Source of the DNA: CALIKW01 sp038998005 | GTDB taxonomy: Archaea; Aenigmatarchaeota; Aenigmatarchaeia; CG10238-14; SCSR01 | Length of the DNA stretch: 7,962 nt | Assembly (NCBI GenBank): GCA_038998005.1 | Contig: JAVZIY010000031.1 | Location: forward strand, 1 to 7,962 | Direction of reading: 5' to 3' | Part shown: piece after piece, positions 1-5,591 of the stretch | Position numbering within the stretch: the first letter of the stretch is position 1 | Layout: each line of letters opens with the position of its first letter | Notes under the pieces: generated by a model | Told to the model about the DNA's origin: nothing | Databases searched by the model: none | Seen by the model: the letters and a program-made list of their open reading frames with translations, nothing else | Position numbers and translations under genes: made by a program

Positions 1-51
1 TTTCTTTAAATTTTTAAGAATTTCCTCATTTCCAAGAAGCAAACTATTCAC
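1..51 (-). CDS. Possible start of a downstream gene, cut by the left edge
   Basis: On the minus strand one frame stays open from inside the end of tmk to the window edge. Starting at a GTG at 51 it reads VNSLLLGNEEILKNLKK; the frame is also open further upstream, with two TTG codons at 64-69. The other two minus frames hit stops in this stretch, so if a gene follows tmk without a gap it must use this frame and overlap the tmk stop codon by a few bases. Only about 17 codons are visible, no ribosome binding site is evident, and a run this short can be open by chance. No function can be assigned. Confidence 0.22.
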   Translation of the reverse strand, partial: MNSLLLGNEEILKNLKK

Positions 52-655
52 CCAATCTTTTGTCAACAATTTTTTTGATTTCCTCGCTCACTTCTTCTAT
101 TTCTTTTTCTCCATCTAAAACTATCCATTCCTTTGAAAAAACATTTTCCTTTGCAAGTTTTAAATAACCTTTCCTAACTTTTTTTAGAAGTTCCAAATCT
201 TCCTCATGCCTATCAAGCCTTTTATTTTCCTTCATCTTCCTTTTTATAGAAGTTTCAGGTTTTATATCAAGGAGTATAACCAAATCAGGTTTTTGTAGTT
301 CAAAAATTTCTATGAGCTTTAAACCCTTTTTCAAAGAAAACTTCTTGCCAAAGCATTGGTATGCTAAGGTTGAGAAAATATACCTATCTACTAAAACTAT
401 TTTTCCTTCTTTCAAATTTTTTAAAATCTTCTCCCCATCTTTGACCATATCCAAACCATAAAGAAGGAATTGAGCTTCAGGAGAAATTTCAAATTTCTTG
501 TCCAAAAATTTCCTTACAACCCTTCCTATTGGATTTGAATAATCAGGATATCCTATAAGCTCAATTTTAAAATTTTTTTCTTCAAGAAATTTTCTCAATA
601 AATTTGATTGAGTTGAGCCACCTGCACCATCTATTCCTTCTATTACCAAAAACAT
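44..655 (-). CDS. tmk: Thymidylate kinase (dTMP kinase) with altered P-loop
   Basis: This cytoplasmic enzyme phosphorylates dTMP to dTDP with ATP, the step before dTTP in both de novo and salvage routes. The 203-residue length is normal. Visible family features are the N-terminal strand and P-loop (EGIDGAGGSTQ, residues 6-16), the substrate-side segment YPDYSNPIGR (36-45), the DRY motif with following Ser and AYQ (D90, R91, Y92, S95, A98-Q100), the strand PDLVILLD (123-130) and a basic lid ending in LDRHE (147-151). The first P-loop position has no arginine and the lid is basic, as in bacterial-type enzymes. Oddly, position 13, the lysine of GxGK[ST], is glycine (codon GGC). The ATG start is bounded by an in-frame TAA two codons upstream. 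It lies 35 bases after the MgtC-family gene on the same strand. Family assignment is firm; catalytic competence with this P-loop is not certain. Confidence 0.93.
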   Translation of the reverse strand: MFLVIEGIDGAGGSTQSNLLRKFLEEKNFKIELIGYPDYSNPIGRVVRKFLDKKFEISPEAQFLLYGLDMVKDGEKILKNLKEGKIVLVDRYIFSTLAYQCFGKKFSLKKGLKLIEIFELQKPDLVILLDIKPETSIKRKMKENKRLDRHEEDLELLKKVRKGYLKLAKENVFSKEWIVLDGEKEIEEVSEEIKKIVDKRLGE

Positions 656-678
656 AATTTAGTTTTGTAAAGCTCATC

Positions 679-690
679 TTAAAAAATTAT
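679..690 (-). promoter_or_regulatory. Putative TATA element for tmk
   Basis: Read on the minus strand this is ATAATTTTTTAA. Its TTTTTTAA core is centred about 27 bases upstream of the tmk ATG, the distance expected when an archaeal transcript starts at or next to the start codon. There is no clear Shine-Dalgarno match near the ATG. The same core occurs at nearly the same distance before the preceding gene. Base composition is so AT-rich that chance resemblance is possible. Confidence 0.4.
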
Positions 691-1098
691 CTACTTAGCT
701 TTCTTCTCTATAATTCCTAGCTTGAGCACTAAATAAACAAAAACTGTTATTACAATACTAACTAGATAATATTCCAAAGCAACACTCATTCCTATCGATG
801 CTGTTACCCACAAAGAAGCTGCAGTGGTCAACCCCGCAACCTTTTCCTTCATCTGCAAAACAGTTCCTGCACCTATAAAACCAATACCCATCACAATATA
901 AGAAGCAATTCTTGCTGGATCTTGAGGAAATGAGTTGAAAGAAATTAGTGTGAATAGGGTTGAACCTAAGGCTACGAGTATATGGGTTCTTAGACCTGCC
1001 GGTTTTTTCAGCATTTCCCTTTCGTATCCTATTATTCCTGCTAGGAATGCAGAAAACAAAAGCTTTGCTATCATCAAAAGCTCTAACTCCACGTTCAT
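691..1098 (-). CDS. MgtC/SapB-family membrane protein (short form)
   Basis: This integral membrane protein of the MgtC family is recognised from three conserved blocks: GYEREMLKKPAGLRTH (24-39), GIGFIGAGTV (71-80) and VAGLTTAASLW (87-97). About five hydrophobic segments can be drawn (roughly 5-25, 38-54, 66-82, 91-107 and 110-127). At 135 residues it holds only the membrane domain; the soluble C-terminal domain of Salmonella MgtC (about 230 residues in total) is absent, which is common for short members. MgtC proteins are linked to survival in low magnesium and, in pathogens, to modulating ATP synthase. The role of archaeal members is not established, so no substrate is proposed. The gene follows the helicase after 35 bases and precedes tmk. 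The family call is secure; the name mgtC would overstate function. Confidence 0.9.
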   Translation of the reverse strand: MNVELELLMIAKLLFSAFLAGIIGYEREMLKKPAGLRTHILVALGSTLFTLISFNSFPQDPARIASYIVMGIGFIGAGTVLQMKEKVAGLTTAASLWVTASIGMSVALEYYLVSIVITVFVYLVLKLGIIEKKAK

Positions 1099-1120
1099 AA
1101 TTAGATTTAAGAGTTTTGAG

Positions 1121-1131
1121 TTAAAAAATAT
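1121..1131 (-). promoter_or_regulatory. Putative TATA element for the MgtC-family gene
   Basis: The minus strand reads ATATTTTTTAA. The core TTTTTTAA is centred about 26.5 bases before the ATG at 1098, fitting a leaderless archaeal transcript. It abuts the stop codon of the upstream helicase gene, so transcription may also arrive from upstream. No Shine-Dalgarno sequence is obvious before the ATG. Confidence 0.4.
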
Positions 1132-1133
1132 TT

Positions 1134-3932
1134 TTAAATCTTCCAGAATCTTTTTGTTTTCAAATACTGCCTCTCTGCTTCCAATATATCTTTTATCAAT
1201 TCATCTTCATTCTTGTGAAATCTCGATAGAATTCTTATTGTAGTATCAGGCCCTACTCCTTTCGCTGCTAAGCAATAAGCTGCTTTTTTCCTGTAAGTTA
1301 GGAATAAATCTCCAGTTTTTCTTATCCTTTCAAACTTTTTCTCTTCCTCTTGCGTTAAACCAAGATTTCTCAACTTCTTTTTAACTATTCTTTCTGCTTC
1401 TCTATTCTTTGGATTTATTATACCAAGAAACTTTGCCTCGCACAATTTACACTTCAAATCTTCTGGAATATCTTTAACTTTAAATGTAATTCCCCATCTT
1501 CCGCAATTCAAGCAAATGAGCTTGACTTTCGTGTCTAGAAGCCTTTTCTTGAAAATTGAGAAAACCTCTTTTTCTGGCCTTTCTGGGCCAACAACTTCTA
1601 AGAATTTATGAATTATACCAATTTTTCCTAAAGGTGATAAGCCATGAACAAAACTTATTTTTATCTCTCCATTCTGAATTTTTTTCAAAATATCTTCTGA
1701 CCTTTCTATATCAAGCTTTTCAACTTCAAGCTCTCTCAATGTCTCTCTGCATATGGGAGATCTTTCATATTCTTCTATTATTTTCTTCAGAGTAAACTTT
1801 CCATATTCAGCATCTTTGCTTATTGCCCCAAACCTTTTTGCTACATGAACAAACTTCCACTCAAACAAATTACTTTTTGCTATGCTCAGCTCAATATAAG
1901 TTCTAAGAAGTTTTGGGTCTGTTTTAAGTAAAATTTCCTTAAGGTATTCTTCTATTCTAATAGGAGATTTAATTAAAATCCTGTATGGATCTACTCTCAA
2001 AGCCACAGAACCCATTCTAGAAGTTAAAAGAGCAGATATAAATCTACTCAGAGTTTCATTTACCAATGAGCCGAAGCATGCATGAATTATCGTTAAATCA
2101 TCATAACTTTCTATTAGGATAGTATTCTCATCTGGAATTCCAAACTTAAACTGCTTCCTAATTATATCAACCATCTTTTTGGCACAATTTCTGTCTATAG
2201 GATAAAGTTCTGTTAAGATGTTTAAAATTTCTTCCTCACTCTTGGAAGTTAAAAGTTTAGCTATATCACTTCTTAATTTTCCAACTTCCTGAGCAACTTC
2301 AAAAGGAACAGGAATTAATTCACCTTCCCAAGCAGGTATGGCTGCCTCTAAGTCTATGGTAGGCTCTACTAATATTTTATCCTCAACTATATCCAAAATC
2401 TTCCAGGCTTCACCTTTAACTACAAAGGTTGAGCCTATTTCTCCGTGCAATGCAACAAATTCTTCATCCAAAACTCCAACGAATGAATTATCTAGAATGT
2501 TAAAAATTTTGAATTGTCTCAGACTTGGTATTGTTGAAAGTTGAGAAAAATAATATTCAAAACCTCTTCTCTTTTTTCTTATCGTAGAATCTAAGAAAAT
2601 TAAACCTAACTGTTTTAATTGATCGCAAACTTCTAAAAACTCTTTGTGGCTTAAATTTCCATAAAAGTAAGACCTTTTAAAAATTTCGTATGCTCTTTTC
2701 AAATCTATGCTGCCATATTCTAAAGTTAAGCCAACAATTTGATGGGCTAAAACATCTAAAGAGTTAAAGTGAAACTTAAGTCCTTCCAATTCTTCTTTCA
2801 AAGCTTTCCTTGCTATAACTGCAGACTCAAATATATCATCTTCATTGCTTGTTATTATAACACCTTTGCTTATTCCTTTAATTTGATGTCCACTCCTTCC
2901 AACTCTTTGAATCAATTGAGTTACTTGTCTTGGAGACTGATACTGTAAAATTAAATCAACTCTTCCTATATCTATTCCAAGCTGTAAACTGGAAGTACAA
3001 ATTATTCCTTTAATTTTTCCTTCTTTCAATTCCTTTTCTGCTTTTATTCTAATTTGTTTGCTTAAGCTTGAGTGATGAATCGAAGCTGGAAATTTTTTAT
3101 CCAAAATTTTGAATCTTGAAGCTAAAATTTCAGCAAACTCTCTAGTATTTGTAAATATTAGAGAGGAATTTGAGTTTTTTATAAAATCCATCATAGTCCT
3201 AAGTCTTGCCGCTGTATCTTCAGAAGAAAATATTTTTTCTGCAATCTTCTTATCTTTTGGGATTGATTGTGGGTGAATTACTTCTATCTTCATTTCCTTT
3301 GGAGAAACTGCTTTTACTATTTCAATTTCTTTATTTGGAGAAATAAACTTTGCAACATTTTCTGGAGAACCTATTGTGGCACTAAGTCCTATAATTTGAA
3401 AATCTTCACAGAGCTCTCTTATTCTCTCCAAAGCTAAGCTTAACTGAACGCCACGCTTGGAATCTGCAATTTCATGCACTTCATCTACAACAACCCATTT
3501 TACATTTCTCAAATATTCCCTTATCTTTTTACCTGGAAGGATTGCTTGCAAAGTTTCTGGAGTAGTTATTAAAATTTGTGGTGGAAACTCTGCCTGCATC
3601 CTTCTTTCATAGCTGCTTGTATCCCCATGTCTTAAAGAAATTTCTATTCCCAATTCATTGCACCACCAAACTAATCTGTTAATCATATCTCTATTGAGAG
3701 CTCTTAGTGGAGTTATGTATAAAAAACTTATTGGCTTTGACTTTTGTTCTAGGATAAAATTTAGGATGGGTAAGAAAGCTGCTTCTGTTTTTCCAGTTCC
3801 AACAGGTGCTTCAAGCAAAACATTTTTCCCTTTTAAAATTAAAGGTATGGCTAACTTTTGTGGAAGTGTTGGTTCTTCAAATCTTTTCTTCACTATTCTT
3901 TGAATTTCCGGATTTAACAGTTCAAAAACCAT
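1134..3932 (-). CDS. lhr: Archaeal Lhr-type superfamily 2 helicase
   Basis: This is an ATP-dependent DNA/RNA helicase of the Lhr (large helicase-related) family. All SF2 motifs are present in order: Q25 upstream, motif I APVGTGKT (42-49), Ia TPLRALNRD (74-82), TTPE (123-126), motif II DEVHE (150-154), motif III SAT (184-186), motif IV LIFTNTRE (258-265), motif V GIDIGRVDL (319-327) and motif VI QRVGRSGH (342-349). After the two RecA folds come a winged-helix region (about 380-450) and the Lhr-core region with the hallmark IPAWEGE (532-538). Near the C terminus a four-cysteine zinc ribbon is visible (C807, C810, C828, C831), followed by a conserved-looking GVGPDTTIRIL helix (892-902) and a terminal AE..Y..TKRFW segment. 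At 932 residues it is full length. The ATG overlaps the stop of the upstream hydrolase by one base. Lhr proteins act in DNA repair and replication-linked processes or RNA handling; which applies here cannot be read from sequence. Confidence 0.95.
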   Translation of the reverse strand: MVFELLNPEIQRIVKKRFEEPTLPQKLAIPLILKGKNVLLEAPVGTGKTEAAFLPILNFILEQKSKPISFLYITPLRALNRDMINRLVWWCNELGIEISLRHGDTSSYERRMQAEFPPQILITTPETLQAILPGKKIREYLRNVKWVVVDEVHEIADSKRGVQLSLALERIRELCEDFQIIGLSATIGSPENVAKFISPNKEIEIVKAVSPKEMKIEVIHPQSIPKDKKIAEKIFSSEDTAARLRTMMDFIKNSNSSLIFTNTREFAEILASRFKILDKKFPASIHHSSLSKQIRIKAEKELKEGKIKGIICTSSLQLGIDIGRVDLILQYQSPRQVTQLIQRVGRSGHQIKGISKGVIITSNEDDIFESAVIARKALKEELEGLKFHFNSLDVLAHQIVGLTLEYGSIDLKRAYEIFKRSYFYGNLSHKEFLEVCDQLKQLGLIFLDSTIRKKRRGFEYYFSQLSTIPSLRQFKIFNILDNSFVGVLDEEFVALHGEIGSTFVVKGEAWKILDIVEDKILVEPTIDLEAAIPAWEGELIPVPFEVAQEVGKLRSDIAKLLTSKSEEEILNILTELYPIDRNCAKKMVDIIRKQFKFGIPDENTILIESYDDLTIIHACFGSLVNETLSRFISALLTSRMGSVALRVDPYRILIKSPIRIEEYLKEILLKTDPKLLRTYIELSIAKSNLFEWKFVHVAKRFGAISKDAEYGKFTLKKIIEEYERSPICRETLRELEVEKLDIERSEDILKKIQNGEIKISFVHGLSPLGKIGIIHKFLEVVGPERPEKEVFSIFKKRLLDTKVKLICLNCGRWGITFKVKDIPEDLKCKLCEAKFLGIINPKNREAERIVKKKLRNLGLTQEEEKKFERIRKTGDLFLTYRKKAAYCLAAKGVGPDTTIRILSRFHKNEDELIKDILEAERQYLKTKRFWKI

Positions 3933-4525
3933 TACAATACACCAAGCTTCCTTAAATCTTCAATTAATTTTTCGGAAGAGGAAAAATGAATTCCAATCAT
4001 ACCAATTCTTTTTGCACTTTCTACATTATTCATTCTATTATCTATAAAGATTACTTCTTCTGGACTTAACTTAAGCTTTCTCAAAGCGAATTTAAAGATT
4101 TTTTCAGAAGGTTTTTTATAACCAATTTTAAATGAGAGAAATATGTTGGGGTAAAAAATTTGGCAAATTCTTTTTCCTTTTTTTAAATAGTCTATTCTTG
4201 AAACATTAGATAATAAACCTATTTTGTATCCTTTTTGCTTAAGTTTATTAACTAACCCTAAAACATTTTTATTATACTTGCATTTCTCAAGCTCATCTAT
4301 CCAAATTTTTTTAAACAAACCTTTCTTAATTCCTATCTTTTTAGAACCCTCTAGCCAAAACTCTTCAGAGGAGATTTTTCCAAGTTCTAATAAGCTCATA
4401 AGATTTTTTAATTTTTTTCTAATATTTTCCGGATTTTCTATAAACTTTGAATATTGCTTATATCTTTTCTCTGAAGGATTTTCTATTAGCACTCCACCAA
4501 AATCGAAAATAATTCCTTTTATCAT
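3932..4525 (-). CDS. HAD-superfamily hydrolase (phosphatase-like)
   Basis: Haloacid dehalogenase fold enzyme, probably a small-molecule phosphatase of unknown substrate. From the start used here (197 residues) the motifs are: motif I FDFGGVL with nucleophile D8, motif II LLSN with S106, motif III GYKKP with K138, and motif IV VIFIDNRMNNVESA with D162. A helical cap occupies about 15-85. The usual general acid/base Asp two residues after the nucleophile is Gly (DFGG), a variant seen in YihX-like and related HADs. I chose the ATG at 4525 because MIKGIIFDFGG is the usual beginning of the fold and GAGATGAT lies just upstream. An ATG at 4588 would add 21 residues not typical of the family; it has AGGA and a TATA-like TCTATTTA at leaderless distance, so it cannot be excluded. 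The stop overlaps the helicase ATG (TAATG), indicating an operon. Confidence 0.88.
   Translation of the reverse strand: MIKGIIFDFGGVLIENPSEKRYKQYSKFIENPENIRKKLKNLMSLLELGKISSEEFWLEGSKKIGIKKGLFKKIWIDELEKCKYNKNVLGLVNKLKQKGYKIGLLSNVSRIDYLKKGKRICQIFYPNIFLSFKIGYKKPSEKIFKFALRKLKLSPEEVIFIDNRMNNVESAKRIGMIGIHFSSSEKLIEDLRKLGVL
3940..3943 (-). promoter_or_regulatory. lhr: Shine-Dalgarno GGTG for the helicase gene
   Basis: GGTG, a match to the core of the archaeal anti-Shine-Dalgarno, lies 7 bases before the helicase ATG, inside the last codons of the HAD gene. With the 1-base TAATG overlap it supports translation of lhr from an internal site on a shared mRNA and fixes the helicase start. Confidence 0.5.
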
Positions 4526-4528
4526 TTC

Positions 4529-4536
4529 ATCATCTC
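4529..4536 (-). promoter_or_regulatory. Possible Shine-Dalgarno deciding the HAD start
   Basis: GAGATGAT differs at one base from GAGGTGAT, the complement of the 16S 3' end, and ends 3 bases before the ATG at 4525. It favours the shorter HAD protein over the ATG at 4588. The stretch is coding if the longer start is right, so the match may be chance. Confidence 0.35.
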
Positions 4537-4610
4537 GTAAAATTAAATCACAAATAGAAATTAGTTTGAGAACTAATAAGTTTTCCATATTTTTCCTGAG
4601 TCTGATAAAC

Positions 4611-4618
4611 TAAATAGA
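4611..4618 (-). promoter_or_regulatory. Weak TATA-like element for the HAD-lhr unit
   Basis: The minus strand reads TCTATTTA here, centred 26.5 bases upstream of the alternative HAD ATG at 4588. The palindromic TTTATAAA at 4623-4630 is a second candidate for the minus strand and would place transcription start near 4600. Either would give a transcript covering the HAD and helicase genes. The two cannot be separated by eye. Confidence 0.3.
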
Positions 4619-4630
4619 AAGATTTATAAA
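4616..4630 (+). promoter_or_regulatory. Archaeal promoter (BRE/TATA) of the winged-helix gene
   Basis: A purine-rich stretch AGAAAGA is followed by the TATA box TTTATAAA (4623-4630), centred 26.5 bases before the ATG at 4653. This is the best promoter in the window and implies a leaderless mRNA, since the start is bounded by an in-frame TAA one codon upstream of the codon preceding the ATG and no Shine-Dalgarno is present. The TATA core is a perfect palindrome and may also serve the divergent HAD-lhr unit. Confidence 0.7.
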
Positions 4631-4652
4631 CAATTCTCACCATAGTTAAAAG

Positions 4653-4940
4653 ATGCCATACAAGGAAAAAGATTGGAACGGAAAAAGAAGAGGAGAACTT
4701 GATATTATAAACAATATACTCAAATGTAGTTTAAAATTTACAGGAAAAACAGAAATAATGTACAAAGCTAACTTAAGCTTTTCTCAGCTTGGAAAATATC
4801 TCAATTTATTAACTTCTGCTGCACTTCTTGTAGAGAAAAATGATATCAGGGTAGAATATAGAACTACTGAAAAAGGCAAAAAATTTATTGAAAAATATGA
4901 AGAAATTGAAAAAATTTTAGCTAGTGATAGCAAGGCTTAA
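4653..4940 (+). CDS. Small archaeal winged-helix DNA-binding protein
   Basis: Probable transcription regulator of the archaeal winged-helix type (Pfam HTH_45-like, the group that includes ArnR-type and SSV-like regulators). Visible order in 95 residues: first helix R13-L23 with the pattern RGELDIINNIL, second helix around GKTEIMYKANL (31-41), a putative recognition helix SFSQLGKYLNLLTSAALL (42-59), a wing ending YRTTEKG (69-75), and a C-terminal helix KFIEKYEEIEKIL (77-89) that could dimerise. The KTEIMYKANLSFSQL...YL core and tTekG turn are typical of the group. The start is fixed by a TAA just upstream and by the TATA box. It is divergent from the HAD-lhr unit, so local or self regulation is a reasonable guess but no operator repeat stands out. 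Its 3' end overlaps the convergent unknown gene by 20 bases. Confidence 0.85.
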   Translation: MPYKEKDWNGKRRGELDIINNILKCSLKFTGKTEIMYKANLSFSQLGKYLNLLTSAALLVEKNDIRVEYRTTEKGKKFIEKYEEIEKILASDSKA

Positions 4941-5559
4941 TAATCCCTCTAATTCTTAGATGTTTAAGTAAACTTACACCAACTCCTATTATTTTTGAAT
5001 CAATTCCTCTAAAATCCTGGGTGTATACATTAAAAATTTTCCTCTCATTATCCACTCCAGCCTCTTCTACCTTGCTTATTTTACCTGGTAAAAGTAGCTC
5101 ATAACCCATAAATAAGGCAAGTGAATCTCTTGAATTGCTGGAATATAAACATTTTTCAAGAAACCATCTTGCCTTAGGGCTTTCTTCTATTCCTAAATTC
5201 TTGAAAAATATTTCACTTGAAAATTTTGAGTCTATAAGATTTCTCAACAAACCAAAATCATAGTTGGTGGTTTTAAGAATAGTGTCTACTAGATAAGAAA
5301 TTTTAACAGGTTTCCCATCAACAGACGGAAATTCCACGGTGTTTTTTACCAGCTTTTCAACCTTAATCAAATACCTTTCAGGAAGAACAGAAGAATCCAA
5401 TAATTCCATATCTTTCTCCATCAGCTCATTTTCATATCTTTTCTCTTCTTTTAATTCTACTTTAACCTCTTCCTTTCTTGGTAAAAAATCCTCTAAGAAT
5501 TCTTCCCCTAATTCTTCATTTATTAAATTTCTTATCTTTCTTTTTGCTCTAATCTTCAC
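4921..5559 (-). CDS. Protein of unknown function, GTG start
   Basis: I do not recognise this 212-residue protein. It has no signal peptide or membrane segment, so it is probably cytoplasmic. Residues 1-55 are highly charged (basic start KIRAKRKIR, then Glu/Lys-rich) and probably helical or flexible. From about 60 to the C terminus the composition is that of a folded domain, with segments such as FPSVDGKPVKISYLVDTIL (77-95), RWFLEKCLYSSNSRDSLALF (131-150), GYELLLPGKISKVEE (152-166) and GVGVSLLKHLRIRGIIKP (192-209). Only two cysteines are spread apart (137, 210), giving no metal motif. The start codon is GTG; an in-frame TAA lies two codons upstream and the next Met is residue 47, so the GTG is well supported together with a TATA-like box at leaderless distance. 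It is divergent from endonuclease III over 32 bases and convergent with the winged-helix gene. Confidence 0.78.
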   Translation of the reverse strand: MKIRAKRKIRNLINEELGEEFLEDFLPRKEEVKVELKEEKRYENELMEKDMELLDSSVLPERYLIKVEKLVKNTVEFPSVDGKPVKISYLVDTILKTTNYDFGLLRNLIDSKFSSEIFFKNLGIEESPKARWFLEKCLYSSNSRDSLALFMGYELLLPGKISKVEEAGVDNERKIFNVYTQDFRGIDSKIIGVGVSLLKHLRIRGIIKPCYH

Positions 5560-5570
5560 AATTTAAATTA
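5560..5570 (+). promoter_or_regulatory. nth: Putative promoter of nth
   Basis: AATTTAAATTA contains TTTAAATT (5562-5569), centred 26.5 bases before the ATG at 5592, the same spacing as the strong TATA box of the winged-helix gene. No Shine-Dalgarno precedes the ATG. The element directly abuts the GTG start codon of the divergent gene. Confidence 0.55.
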
Positions 5571-5579
5571 ATCAAAGCA

Positions 5580-5590
5580 AATAAAAATTT
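5580..5590 (-). promoter_or_regulatory. Putative promoter of the divergent unknown gene
   Basis: On the minus strand AAATTTTTATT provides a TATA-like core (ATTTTTAT or TTTTTATT) centred about 25-27 bases before the GTG at 5559. It abuts the start codon of nth, so the two promoters of this divergent pair interlock in 32 bases. Confidence 0.45.
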
Positions 5591-5591
5591 G

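Noticed and set aside
935..1243. Plus-strand open frame of about 100 codons across the MgtC-family gene and the end of lhr
   Set aside because: It is antisense to two genes with conserved family motifs, has no promoter or ribosome binding site, and its composition is that of a complement shadow.
4224..4613. Plus-strand open frame opposite the HAD gene
   Set aside because: The minus strand carries all four HAD motifs; the plus frame is Ser/Phe/Ile-rich without a recognisable domain.
4589..4652. Operator repeat or small RNA in the divergent interval
   Set aside because: Apart from the TTTATAAA palindrome, which is explained as a TATA box, I found no convincing inverted repeat or stable hairpin; the interval is too short for an extra RNA gene.
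5589..5591. TTG start for endonuclease III, adding one Met
   Set aside because: The ATG immediately after it is a better start codon and lies 26.5 bases from the TATA-like box.
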